Below, one piece after another: positions 11,449 to 21,260 of a DNA stretch of 64,000 bases. The translations under genes were made by a program, and so were the position numbers. Numbering within the stretch: position 1 is the stretch's first letter; each line of letters opens with the position of its first letter. The stretch comes from Leguminivora glycinivorella (taxonomy: Eukaryota; Arthropoda; Insecta; Lepidoptera; Tortricidae): NCBI RefSeq assembly GCF_023078275.1, contig NC_062988.1, forward strand, positions 2,745,501 through 2,809,500. The letters are read 5' to 3'. Under the pieces are notes generated by a model, which saw nothing but the letters and a program-made list of their open reading frames with translations, made no database searches and was not told the DNA's origin.

Positions 11449-12323
11449 AATACTTTTTCTACGAGTCATCATCTTCATCATCAATTGACAGAAATATCAT
11501 GCAAGTTAAAATTAATGTTAATAGCGTCGTTCACCGTTGTATCAACATCGAATTACCTAGCAACCAATTGTTTGTAATAACCGTCTCTGATTGACCGATA
11601 ACGCGACAAATAAAAAAAATGTGTTTCAGATGCAGAAAAATTTGCCAGGTATCGCAAATTAGTATAGAAATTGTATGAAGTTCTATTTTTGAAATTATTT
11701 ATAGTTAACTAAAAACAACTATAATGAGATTATTATAGTTGAGTTGGAGCTGCCATAGAGTATCCAACACTGAAAAGTTAGCACTTATAGTTTAGTCTGT
11801 GGTGTCCTAATTGACATATTACAGTCGACGAGTAGAAAAAATACATTTCAACCTCAAAATTTCAAGCCATAAGATATAAAACGTAACTTGGGGTAAGTTA
11901 ATGACAGTCGACCTCCGGTTGAGATTATATTCATAATATTCATATTCATATTTATTGATATTGTACATTTATACATTACACGTCAGAAACATAAACATTC
12001 ATTATTACTAAGTAATTCTTATTACTCTAAGAATTAAATTTTAAAATTTATAAATGTGTTCTATATAATTTAAATAATTTAAATACATTATCGCGCTAAA
12101 TAATACTGGAAGAAGAAAATGTTACCAATCAAATCATCTATTCAATCTACAGAGATTAATAATATACAAACAAAATCATTTGTTTCACAAAACAAACGCT
12201 CCGTAATAGCAATATAGCAGGAAATAGAACAATTGCCGGCGCGGGCGCAGCCGTAGCGCAGGAGCCGCGTGTAATGTCTATGCTTAAAGTTAAGATAGTG
12301 TGGACATGCCCTTCAATAATGAA
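11449..12323. other. No recognised feature
   Basis: AT-rich. No frame, terminal repeat or copy elsewhere in the window was recognised. Confidence 0.35.
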
Positions 12324-12752
12324 ATAGTTATTTGTTATACGAGGGGGCAAAGTTGTATTTTAACGCCGAGTGTGGAATTGAAAAACGAGCAAGTGAAAGG
12401 ATACTATAGTTGAACCACGAGCGAAGCGAGTGGTTCGAGAATAGAATCCTGAACTTGCAAGTTTTTTAACACACGAGAAGTAAAATACATTTGCACCTGA
12501 GTGTAACACAAAACTTTTCCCCTCACTATAGCGAGGAAACTACAGTGCAAAAATGCGTTTATCACTGCTTCCAGTAGTTCCACAGGTGGTAAATCATCTT
12601 TATTACTAGATTCACCTACTTTTATCAATTTTAAAGCAGTTAATTTGACTTTATTCAAGGTCAAATTACTTTACCCACTAGTGGATAAAATGCGTTTTTA
12701 CCCGCTGGTATTAAAGGACAAAACACGTGTTTCCGAGCTAGTGAGGGGAAAA
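12324..12752 (-). mobile_element. Family A element, copy 2
   Basis: A nearly full copy in inverted orientation to that at 2549-2983. It runs from AATAGTTATTTGTTATACGA to CGAGCTAGTGAGGGGAAAA. The palindromes AAACACGTGTTT and TTATCCACTAGTGGATAAA are intact, the latter perfect here. Non-coding. Confidence 0.75.
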
Positions 12753-12761
12753 TATGTTTAT

Positions 12762-12970
12762 TTTTCCTTCCATGCATTTTGTCACGGCTCATGAGATCCT
12801 GTAAGATCCGCTTATCAGGCAACCAATTCTAGTTTGGCATAGATATTTGTAATTAATTGACAGGAAAGCCCATTGCCCGCACCACCATTGAACCTATATC
12901 CTACAGTCGACTTCTACGACACCCATTGGAAAAAAGGGGATGGTGAAATTCTTAACCCATCAGGACACAG
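12762..12970. repeat. Composite of SINE and family G scraps
   Basis: GTCACGGCTCATGAGATCCTG resembles the body of the SINE at 24693-25027. CGACTTCTACGACACCCA...GGTGGTGAAATTCTTAACCC-like text at 12905-12965 resembles the family G pieces at 38050-38165. Both are degraded. Confidence 0.5.
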
Positions 12971-13790
12971 TGAGGGAGAGCTTCTTTGTGTCTTAGAAAC
13001 ATACCACCCTTACACAAACACAAAGAGGTTAAGTTAAGTTTTTAAAATTAAATGGCCTCAGTCCATTGGTGGGACTATTTTGCCAGTGTCAAGGTGATAT
13101 AAACTAAGTATTTGTTAATGATTTTGGTACGGTAAGTACGACAGTGTACGGTAGTGGGCACTTGTAACTTGATAGCTAGATTTTACAAGGGCACGTGGAC
13201 TATCGGGCGTTGACGACAAAATAGTGGCTAAACGCATTTCGAGATTAATTCGTCATCAGCTTCTCACTATAACATTTTTACTGCATAATAAGCTTTAAAC
13301 ATCATTAATGAGCAAGAAGATAAATTATTCACGATATGATACCGTTAAGATGGCGTTCGAACCGGAAGTCCAAGACACGAAGATGCTCTCCCTCATAACT
13401 TCACTTCTACTCATAAACGTCACTTTATGTCACGACAACGTCATTTACATAATAAAGTTGTCGATAGAAATCGTTTGTCCCTTTCCGACGAATGAGTATG
13501 ATGCACTGAGAGAAAATACAACCAGTTTTCATGTTCGTTCAACAAGTTTTTTGGTTAAAATAGCGCCTACGTGCTCTTTGGTTCAAACAACAAGCTACTT
13601 GTCATTTGAATCGGCAATATATTTGAATCAACAAGTCGATTTTATAAAAACAACCTGACACATATTGTTTTAAACATACGTTTGGCTGATTCAAACGGAT
13701 AAACCGCAACAAGTCGAACTTGTTAAATTCACAATGCAAATTTCTCTCAGTGTGGAACGGGACAAATTATTGCTATCGGTTAATTAGGTG
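12971..13790. other. No supported gene; short inverted repeat
   Basis: A 116-codon frame (13308-13658) lies between inverted matches: ACTGAGAGAAA at 13506 against TTTCTCTCAGT at 13740, and GTCCCTTTCC against GGAACGGGAC. The DNA is probably a decayed foldback repeat. The peptide has no recognisable domain. Confidence 0.4.
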
Positions 13791-14112
13791 AAATGAAATG
13801 AAATGAAATATTTATTTTCCAAGTAGGCATATTACAATGCGCTTATGAACGTCAAATAAAACTACGCCGGCTCTAACCCTACGCCTCAGCCTCGAGAAGA
13901 TTTCAGTCCCCCCTCAGTTGGAGGAGGGTATCCACTATGGGACCGGCAAGAAACTCGGCGGGCCACTTCTTTTCAAAACATTACATCTTATATTTAACAT
14001 GCATTAAAAAAAAAAACAAGATACAATTTAATAAGCAAAAGTATTCATAAAAAAAAATTAACACAAGAAATTATACAAAGTACAAAGCTATTATGATTAT
14101 TAATAAGAGATG

Positions 14113-14755
14113 TTAGAGATGTATAGAGTCTCTAAGTGTCAAAGTACATCTAAAAAAATTATACATGAAGAAAAAAACCGAATAACTAAAATAACTTTAG
14201 AGTTGTAAAAGACTCTTGTTGTCTTAAGCAAAGGAAAAAAAAAAAATATATGTATACTTAATCTACTTTTTTCCTTGGAGATGTATATGGTCTCCAAGAG
14301 TCAGAAAGAAAAATAAACAAACAAGGACCGAACAGAGTGCCTCAACGTAATCTCATTCAAAATTAATGTTACATAGAATAGCATAGCCCCTATTAGCTGA
14401 AACAGACCGGTCTTCACAAACAGCACCCGTTCACGAATATGGCGCGCATCTCAGCCATCGCCTCCCTCAACCTTCATTCGGGAAGGTGGCGACCCGATCA
14501 ACGACGTCACCGTAAGCAAAGACTTTTTAGCGAGCATGACATGTTCAAGCTGTCCGGGCTGTATTAAATATTCCAATAATAAGTGAATACGGTATACCTA
14601 GATGTAAGACACAACATTCCGTGCTTGTATGTTACATAGTTTAAATTGACTTAATTGAAAACAAGATCTTGGGAGATGTAAAAGGTCCCCACAGTCAATT
14701 ATAATTAATGGGATATAATAAAAAATAAAAATTTGGAGGTGTAAAGGTTCTCCAA
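14113..14755 (-). repeat. Series of covarying hairpins in the LINE 3' UTR
   Basis: At least five short motifs share one plan: stem, 9-11-base loop near TGTATAAGG, matching stem, then GTGTC or AGTC (plus-strand reading). Stems are TTAGAGA/TCTCTAA (14113-14135), AGAGT/ACTCT (14199-14216), CTTGGAGA/TCTCCAAG (14274-14298), a weaker one at 14669-14690, and TTGGAG/CTCCAA (14733-14755). Pairing is kept while the bases change. The related copy at 27081-28458 has its own set. Confidence 0.75.
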
Positions 14756-14930
14756 GTGTCAAAAGAACTAGAAATAGAAAAAAATGCGTATGAAATACAA
14801 ATTTCACGTCAAGAGACTGTTAAGCTAGCAATCTCCAACTAATTCTACAGAATACATAACTAGTATGTACTCAACAAGTCAATATATATATATACCAAAT
14901 TATAATTATACAATAATAAGGATCAATAAT

Positions 14931-17408
14931 TTAAACAGCCAGTAGCAACAGCGCCTTAAGCATGACACAATGTCTCCCCGGGACACTGCTAGCAAAACTA
15001 TGACAGATTTTGAGCCTGGATAGTCGGCCATGGTGTAGTATCTCCCAGGTAATCATCAATTTTGTAGTACCCCTTTTGAGAAGTGCACTTTTTATGTACT
15101 TCTTGAATGAAGTAAAGGGCAGATCCCATGCCTCTAAGGGTACCTTATTATAAAATGTTACACAGTTTCCCAGGAACGATTTCTTCACTTTCTGTAGACG
15201 AAACTTGGAAACCGCTAGCTTATGTTTGTTCCGTGTATTATAACTATGAATATCTGACAGTTTCTTAAAGGACTCTATATTCTTATGAGTATACATTATC
15301 ACATCTAGTATGTATTGTGAAGCTACTGTAAGGATGTCTATCTCCTTAAAGCGTTCCTTCAGTGAGTCACGTGACGCCATGTTGTAGATAGATCGTATTG
15401 CCCGTTTCTGGAGAACGAAGATGGTTTGAATATCTGCTGCTTTTCCCCAGGCCAATATGCCGTAAGACATAACACTATGAAAGTAACTGAAATAAACTAG
15501 GCGAGCTGTCTCCACATCAGTTAATTGCCTAATTCTCCTTACGGCATACGCGGCAGAGCTCAACCTTTTTGCTAGGGCAGATATATGAGGACCCCATTGC
15601 AGATTGCAATCTAAAGTAAGACCAAGAAAGAGCGTATTCTCGACAAGGTCCAGGTTTTCGCCATTCAGCGTGATGGTAGTATCTGTCTTCCTTACATTGG
15701 GTAAAGAGAATTTAACACATTTCGTCTTCTTGGCATTAAGGAGCAAGTTATTTGCTGTAAACCATTCTAGTACCTCCTTCAAAGTTTCATTCACATGGCT
15801 ATAGTCACTCAGTTGCCTATCAACTTTGAAAATTAGTGAAGTATCATCAGCAAATAAGACTATCTCACATTTGTTCTTTACAAGACATGGCAAATCATTT
15901 ATATACACAAGGAAAAGAAAAGGTCCCAGAATAGAACCCTGTGGTACTCCAAGCTTTACAGTTGTACCGTTAGATTCAGTACCATTTACAACCACTTTCT
16001 GGGTTCTTTCGTTTAAGTAAGATTCAACAAGCTGTAAAGCTTTAGAGGATAGACCGTAGTGCTTCAGCTTGTGTAGTAGTGTGTCGTGCTCCACACAATC
16101 GAAAGCTTTGGAGAGATCGCAGAAAATACCGATAGCATCTAACGAGAGTTCCCAGGCATCGTATATGTGCTTGATTAGCACAGAGGCAGCATCTGTCGTC
16201 GAACGACCTCGTGTAAAACCAAATTGCTGATGCTGAAGTAATCCATTCGTGTTAAAATGTCGAAGCAACTGGTTCAATATAATTTTCTCAAACACTTTGC
16301 TGAGAACGGGAAGTATGGAAATTGGTCTAAAATTTCCAAGGTCATCCTTGCTGCCTGATTTAAACAGAGGAATAACCTTACTATACTTCATCAGATTGGG
16401 AAACACACATTCCCTAACACAAGCGTTAAACACATCGGCTAGATAAGGTGCCACGACGTCAATAATTGAATACACGACTTTCACAGATATCCCCCAAATG
16501 TCCTCACTGTTTTTAACTTTTAAGGACTTGAAAGTTTTAATAATCTCTTCGGGGTCAGTAAATTGGAAATATAATTCCATGCTGCATTTCTTAACATTGT
16601 AATTGTCCAAGTAGAGACCTGCCTTAACTACAGAGGAGTTTAAATTCCGTGTAGTATCAGTGGCTATGTTGGTGAAAAAGTGTTGAAAGGCGCCAGCAAC
16701 ATCGTCGTCTGCAGACAATACTTGGTCTTGAACTTTTAGTGTGTAATGGCCATCACGGGGTTTCGTCTTCCCGGTTTCAGCGTTTATCATATTCCAGGTA
16801 GCTTTTATTTTATTGTCTGCCGACCTGACCTTCTTGCTTAAGAATGCAGACTTAGCCGCGGCGCAAACTTTCTTAAACACTTTTGAATACCTCCTTACAT
16901 ATTCAGTAAAATTTTCATCATGGTTAAAATTCCTCATTTCATACAGGTCATACAATCTCTTCCTGCTTCTGTGGATACCGACGGTGGCCCAGTCACTAAA
17001 CTTTGACTTCAATTGGCCTTGCTGTACAGTCTTCGTCTTAAAAATATTCTTGTGGACGTCGTGGATGACACTCGACAGTTCCCCGTATAATGTATCAGGA
17101 TCTTGCTTGCTTATACCTGTCAAAGTAGGTACCTGCGATATAATAGATTCTCTAAACTTATCCATTCGGCTAGCAGTGATAGGCCTATACGTAATCGCTT
17201 GCTGTTGTTTTACAATGTTGACTTGGAAATAAGCTTTCTGACCACAGTGATCAGAGCTGAAAGCTACTAGCTGAGGTACTAACTTTAGTAAACGTTTATG
17301 AATAGGGGTTATCCTGTATATCCTGTCTTCGGATCGATCCGTGCGTAATCCAGTCGCGTACAAACATACAGCTGAACAATATAGTATGATAGAACAACGG
17401 GCAGTCAC
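14931..17408 (-). CDS. LINE reverse transcriptase (ORF2-like), endonuclease mostly missing
   Basis: An uninterrupted frame of 825 codons. It would copy LINE RNA into DNA at a nicked target site in the nucleus. Reverse transcriptase motifs appear in order: LGNFRPISILP (about 357-367), QQFGFTRGRST (394-404), DLSKAFD with its catalytic Asp (431-437), GVPQGSILGP (487-496), and LFADDTSLIF with the catalytic FADD box (about 518-527). These are followed by LFLGLTLD and a C-terminal region with a Y-N-T-R-N-K-H-K block. The first 80 residues are odd. SDHCGQKAYF near 52-60 looks like the final SDH of an AP-type endonuclease, and nothing upstream of it matches, so the start codon is arbitrary. The family normally has a full endonuclease before the polymerase. 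A CR1- or Jockey-group assignment is my inference. It is probably immobile by itself, despite the intact polymerase. Confidence 0.85.
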   Translation of the reverse strand: MTARCSIILYCSAVCLYATGLRTDRSEDRIYRITPIHKRLLKLVPQLVAFSSDHCGQKAYFQVNIVKQQQAITYRPITASRMDKFRESIISQVPTLTGISKQDPDTLYGELSSVIHDVHKNIFKTKTVQQGQLKSKFSDWATVGIHRSRKRLYDLYEMRNFNHDENFTEYVRRYSKVFKKVCAAAKSAFLSKKVRSADNKIKATWNMINAETGKTKPRDGHYTLKVQDQVLSADDDVAGAFQHFFTNIATDTTRNLNSSVVKAGLYLDNYNVKKCSMELYFQFTDPEEIIKTFKSLKVKNSEDIWGISVKVVYSIIDVVAPYLADVFNACVRECVFPNLMKYSKVIPLFKSGSKDDLGNFRPISILPVLSKVFEKIILNQLLRHFNTNGLLQHQQFGFTRGRSTTDAASVLIKHIYDAWELSLDAIGIFCDLSKAFDCVEHDTLLHKLKHYGLSSKALQLVESYLNERTQKVVVNGTESNGTTVKLGVPQGSILGPFLFLVYINDLPCLVKNKCEIVLFADDTSLIFKVDRQLSDYSHVNETLKEVLEWFTANNLLLNAKKTKCVKFSLPNVRKTDTTITLNGENLDLVENTLFLGLTLDCNLQWGPHISALAKRLSSAAYAVRRIRQLTDVETARLVYFSYFHSVMSYGILAWGKAADIQTIFVLQKRAIRSIYNMASRDSLKERFKEIDILTVASQYILDVIMYTHKNIESFKKLSDIHSYNTRNKHKLAVSKFRLQKVKKSFLGNCVTFYNKVPLEAWDLPFTSFKKYIKSALLKRGTTKLMITWEILHHGRLSRLKICHSFASSVPGRHCVMLKALLLLAV

Positions 17409-18055
17409 GTGCGTCCGGCAATCAGTATAGATTGCCTTCGATCTGTGTGGCCTAGTGTTTGTTCTTAGACCTAGGCTTAAAGAAAGGGCTAATATGCATT
17501 ACAAAATTTATCAAAACGAATGGGTTATATTTGTTTTTTTTTCAATAAAAATTTTATCTATTGGCATATGGGTGAATCCACGTAGAAATAACGTGAGTCA
17601 CGACTTCACTGAGTGTTTATTTGAACTACAGCTGCAAATGAAAGGATCTATGCATAATATCAGGAAAGTAACACTTATTCATAGAGTAATTTTCCACTTT
17701 TTACTTTATTCAAAACCTAGTGGCGTCGATTTCAGTCGTTTCTGCTTGTAAAAAAGTTAAATTTTGTATATTTAATCTGATGTGAAAAATGTTTATTAAT
17801 AACATTTAAAAAATGGATACAATAAATCTTATAAACTAACAATTAGGGAAAAAACATCTAAGGGCCCCTGAGGCATATGGCCCAAGATGCTGGCAGCATT
17901 TCCTCGATGAATCTCAATTCTTATACGTTTATAAAAGAAGCTGCCAGCCAGTTGTTATCAGTCAACCGCTTCGCCAAGTCTTTAAGCTTAGTTTCAACAT
18001 GATCATTTTTTTATGTAATAGTAGGTAAATAAGAAAAGTTTCATAGGTGGGTTAA
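17409..18055. other. No recognised feature
   Basis: A 98-codon frame (17455-17751) lacks recognisable motifs. This stretch may include 5' LINE sequence or flanking DNA. Confidence 0.35.
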
Positions 18056-18406
18056 AATAGTTATTTGTTATACAAGGGTGCAAAGTTGTAGTTTAACGCC
18101 GAGTGTGGAATTGTGGAACACACGAGAAGTAAAATACATTTGCACCTGAGTGTAACACAAAACTTTTCCCCTCACTATAGCGAGGAAAGCACAACGCAAA
18201 ACACGCGTTAATCACTGCTTCCAGTAGTTCCACAGGTGGTAAATCATCGTTATCACTAGATTCACTCACTTTTATTAATTTTAAAGCAGAAACAAGTAGC
18301 AACTATATTCAAGGTCAAATTACTTTATCCACTAGTGGATAAAATGCGTTTTTACCCGCTGGTATTAAAGGACAAAACACGTGTTTCCGAGCTAGTGAGG
18401 GGAAAA
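18056..18406 (-). mobile_element. Family A element, copy 3 (internally deleted)
   Basis: The ends and palindromes are as in the other copies. It lacks roughly 80 bp: the CGCTTCGCTCG fold and the adjoining CACTTGCTCG segment present in copies 1, 2, 4 and 5. The deletion runs from GAATTG to GAACACACGAGAAG. Confidence 0.7.
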
Positions 18407-18700
18407 TGGTTATTTACTTCACTCTACCCCAACTACTACTTAATGCAGACAGCACTTTTTTTACAAAATCGCATTAACCATGCAAATGGTAAGGTTTACC
18501 CGCAAGATCTCATTTCTCGTCCCATACATATGCAAATGCGAGCCATTGCTCACTAAATCGATTCCATTCGGTCAACCATTCGTTCAGCCATTCGTTCACC
18601 GGTCATCAATCACTTGGCAAGATTGAACGAGGAGCAGGGATGGTAGGAACAATATTTATCTATCCTCTTAGTGTTTAATCTGTAAAGCGTTTTAGGCATT

Positions 18701-19296
18701 TTTAGGGTTCCGTAGTCAACTAGGAACCCTTATAGTTTCGCCATGTCTGTCTGTCCGTCCGTCCGTCCGTCCGTCCGTCCGTCCGTCCGTCCGTCCGTCC
18801 GTCCGTCCGTCCGTTCGTCCGTCCGCGGATAATCTCAGTAACCGTAAGCACTAGAAAGCTGAAATTTGGTACCAATATGTATATAAATCACGCCAACAAA
18901 GTGCAAAAATAAAAAATGGAAAAAAATGTTTTATTAGGGTACCCCCCCTACATGTAAAGTGGGGGCTGATATTTTTTTTTCATTCCAACCCCAACGTGTG
19001 ATATATTGTTGGATAGGTATTTAAAAATGAATAAGGGTTTACTAAGATGTTTTTTTGATAATATTAATATATTCGGAAATAATCGCTCCTAAAGGGAAAA
19101 AAAGTGCGTCCCCCCCCTCTAACTTTCGAACCATATGTTTAAAAAATATGAAAAAAATCACAAAAGGAGAACTTTATAAAGACTTTCTAGGAAAATTGTT
19201 TTGAACTTGATAGGTTCAGTAGTTTTTGAGAAAAATACGGAAAACTACGGAACCCTACACTGAGCGTGGCCCGACACGCTCTTGGCCGGTTTTTTA
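18701..19296 (-). mobile_element. Family D repeat, copy 1, with CCGT microsatellite
   Basis: Runs from TTTAGGGTTCCGTAGTCAAC to GAGCGTGGCCCGACACGCTC plus TTGGCCGGTTTT. The terminal GAGCGTG/CACGCTC makes a hairpin. A (CCGT)n run lies at about 18745-18826. Other copies are at 21261, 24178, 37072 (rearranged), 50284 and 57831. Non-coding. One end with a strong hairpin hints at a Helitron relative, but I found no clean CTRR, so the class is left open. Confidence 0.75.
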
Positions 19297-19398
19297 TTAA
19301 CCACATAAAAGTAACTGCATATAATTATATTATATATGATGAAATAAAAAGACCGTTCAAACTTTGCATAGTGACTTTTAAGGTCATAATGAACAACT

Positions 19399-19545
19399 TT
19401 TTTTTTTATGGGATAGGAGGCAAACGAGCAGACAGGTCGCCTGATGTTAAGCGATCACCGCCGCCCATGGACACCCGAAACACTAGAGGTGTTGGAGGTG
19501 CGTTGCCGGCCTTTAAGATGGGTGTACGCGTGTGTATGGGACCAA
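19399..19545 (+). repeat. Family J repeat, copy 1
   Basis: Carries GGCAAACGAGCAGACAGGTC, CGCCGCCCATGGACACCCGA and GTGCGTTGCCGGCCTTTAAG, a phrase that recurs in inverted orientation at 20998-21250. It has a T-rich leading edge. Non-coding; the 100-codon frame over it is repeat-derived. Confidence 0.6.
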
Positions 19546-19555
19546 TGCTGAAATC

Positions 19556-19685
19556 AAAACCGAAATAAATTACACATATGAAAGAAAAAGTGACCAAGGC
19601 CTCCAGTGCCTGAGGCTGGCCTCAGCACCAGGCACTGGAGGCCTTGGTCACTTTTTCTTTCATATGTCTAATTTATTTCGGTTTT
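19556..19685. repeat. Large near-perfect hairpin
   Basis: About 60-bp arms: AAACCGAAATAAAT...AAAGTGACCAAGGCCTCCAG pairs with CTGGAGGCCTTGGTCACTTT...ATTTATTTCGGTTT around a short centre at 19615-19627. Only a couple of mismatches occur, so a cruciform is likely. It is followed directly by a TA microsatellite. Confidence 0.8.
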
Positions 19686-19686
19686 A

Positions 19687-19687
<1 letters not shown>

Positions 19688-19732
<45 letters not shown>
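19688..19732. repeat. (TA)n microsatellite
   Basis: About 22 TA units beside the hairpin at 19556-19685. Confidence 0.9.
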
Positions 19733-19736
<4 letters not shown>

Positions 19737-19849
19737 GTGTGACTACTTTAAGATAGCATAAGTTGAAATATTTTAAATAGAATATAATTTGACTTCTGTT
19801 AATTGGAATGCTGAAATCGCAAAAAAATGGCTGTTTCATACATTTCAAC

Positions 19850-20362
19850 TAGAGATGGGCCGAATATGGACTTTGCCGAATACGAATATTCGGCCGAACA
19901 TTCGGTTCAGCTCTTACCGAACCGAACATTCGGCCGAATATTCGGTTACGCCATATTTTTAAAGAGGATGTTCATTGAAACTATTAAATGATTTATATTG
20001 GTTACATATGTTACTACAACTATGTTCTTATGATTTAGTGGATAAATAAAACTTAGTTAAAACAACTCTGAAGTTTGAACTCTTCTCAGCTCTTAAACTA
20101 CGGTGTTCTAACTTTTTTACAAAACAATTGTATTTATATTTTGGCGCATAGGTAATTATCTCTTTTTAGTAGTTCCTTAGAAAGCTACTAAAATAGGAGC
20201 TTATTATCCAATGGAATACGTAAGATCTTCATTAGTTATTTACTTTGTTTATTCGGTAAATATTCGGCAATGCAACGGAATTATTCGGCCGAATACGAGC
20301 ATTGAAAAACTTGCCGAATATGCCGAATACCGAATATTAACCGAATATTCGGCCCATCGCTA
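19850..20362. mobile_element. hAT-like MITE with 8-bp target duplication
   Basis: 513 bp. The ends TAGAGATGGGCCGAATAT and, inverted, TAGCGATGGGCCGAATAT fit hAT terminal repeats. It is flanked by ATTTCAAC on both sides (19842-19849 and 20363-20370), the 8-bp duplication that hAT transposases make. The subterminal regions are rich in TATTCGGCCGAA-type palindromes, probably transposase binding sites. No transposase is encoded. Confidence 0.85.
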
Positions 20363-20520
20363 ATTTCAACTGTTATAATGCCGCTAATTTCTATAGAACA
20401 GCCCATTTTTTTTCGCGATTGCAGCATTGGTCCCGTTATAAAAGTTGTTCATTGTGACCTTAAAAGTCACTATGCAAAGTTGGAACGGTCCAGTCCTTTT
20501 TATTTCATACTGTATTGTTT

Positions 20521-20680
20521 CTATTTATGAACATTCTTACACAGATTGACTGAGTCCCACGGTAAGCTCAAGAAGGCTTTTGTTATGGGTACCCAAACAA
20601 CTATATACATAATATACATAAAAAACATCCATGACTCAGTAACATTTATCTGTGCTCATCACACAAATAAATGCCTACCT
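20521..20680 (-). mobile_element. SINE-1 3' part (tRNA-derived family)
   Basis: Inverse of the body and tail of the SINE at 57372-57623: the shared text includes, inverted, ACACAGATTGACTGAG, AAACATCCATGACTCAG and GTGCTCATCACACAAATAA. The tRNA-like head is missing. Confidence 0.65.
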
Positions 20681-20716
20681 ACCTATGTTTTTTCTTTGCA
20701 ATTTTAACTACCTCAG

Positions 20717-20829
20717 GTTGATGACAGGTTTGGCCTAATTGGCGGTAATCCTGCCTGCTAAGCCTGTGGTCTTTGGTTCGAATCTCACTTTTTATTTGAT
20801 GAACACAGATATTTTGTTCGAGTCATGCT
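20717..20829 (+). mobile_element. SINE-1 head fragment
   Basis: TGGCCTAATTGGCGG (box A-like) and GGTTCGAATCTC (box B-like) stand at RNA polymerase III promoter spacing. They are followed by TGATGAACACAGATATTTTG as in other copies. 3'-truncated and diverged. Confidence 0.6.
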
Positions 20830-20997
20830 TCGTAGATATGTACTACGTATTTTCTACGTAAACTAGTACCTACACAAGTAGGTATATTGTGCACCTCAAC
20901 AACGATAAACTTGAAATAAACGTGCAAATTGTGAATGAGCTACTATACCTGTCCTTCTGTGTTTCCCTTGCGCTATAATATGGGGTTCTTCAAGAAA

Positions 20998-21250
20998 CAG
21001 GTATTTAGGGTTCTCAAAGGTCGGCAACGCATAAGTGGCTCCCCTGCAGGCCTAGCACATGATGGCCGCGGGAGTATGTCGCCGCGAGATAGACTACCTG
21101 TCCTTATGTCATTAATACAATTAGACAAAGACGTGTCATCTATCTCGCGGCGACATACTCCCGCGGCCATCATGTGCTAGGCCTACTGATGTTGCTTATG
21201 TCCATGGGCGGCGATGACTGCTTACCATCAGACAGCTGCCTGCTACATAT
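20998..21250 (-). repeat. Family J repeat, copy 2, interrupted by a MITE
   Basis: AAAGGTCGGCAACGCATAAG (21018) and TGTCCATGGGCGGCGATGAC (21199) are the two parts of one inverted family J copy. The 137-bp hairpin element at 21048-21184 separates them. Confidence 0.6.
21048..21184. mobile_element. Hairpin MITE with perfect 46-bp arms, copy 1
   Basis: 21048-21093 is the exact reverse complement of 21139-21184 (start AGGCCTAGCACATGATGG). The centre reads CTGTCCTTATGTCATTAATA. A second, diverged copy lies at 46359-46473. TA dinucleotides near both outer ends would suit a Tc1/mariner-type duplication, but the palindromic edge makes the exact boundary ambiguous. Confidence 0.75.
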
Positions 21251-21260
21251 TTCATAAATG

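Larger units (their letters stand above)
13791..17408 (-). mobile_element. LINE copy with intact reverse transcriptase frame
   Basis: Non-LTR retrotransposon on the minus strand. The polymerase frame is 14931-17408, followed by a 1.1-kb 3' UTR (14930 down to 13811) with a hairpin series. It ends in AATAAATATTTC and a short ATTTC repeat at about 13791-13810. Terminal microsatellite tails rather than poly(A) are typical of CR1-like clades. The same 3' UTR (for example ATCTCAGCCATCGCCTCCCT near 14449) recurs in the truncated copy at 27081-28458. The 5' boundary is uncertain; only the last residues of an endonuclease seem present, so the copy is probably 5'-truncated. Confidence 0.8.
19340..20512. 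mobile_element. TIR element, ~1.17 kb, split by later insertions
   Basis: The left arm (about 19341-19402) and right arm (about 20440-20508) share, inverted, TTTGCATAGTGACTTTTAAG and ATGAACAACTTTT. Inside, a second inverted pair TGCTGAAATCGCAAAAAAA / TTTTTTTTCGCGATTGCAGCA brackets the hAT MITE at 19850-20362. A family J segment and a large hairpin fill the left half. Removing the 19850 insertion restores a smooth foldback. Confidence 0.65.

Noticed and set aside
12404..12664. Conserved 60-86-codon frames recurring at 12404, 18093, 28750 and 31041
   Set aside because: They recur because family A is repeated DNA; the frames fall in different places and are broken in other copies.
13308..13658. 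116-codon frame as a possible small secreted protein
   Set aside because: It overlaps an inverted repeat with the following DNA, starts inside AT-rich repeat-like sequence and shows no domain or credible gene context.
18701..19296. Family D as a Helitron
   Set aside because: One end has a strong hairpin, but I found no consistent TC start and CTRR end, so no class was assigned.
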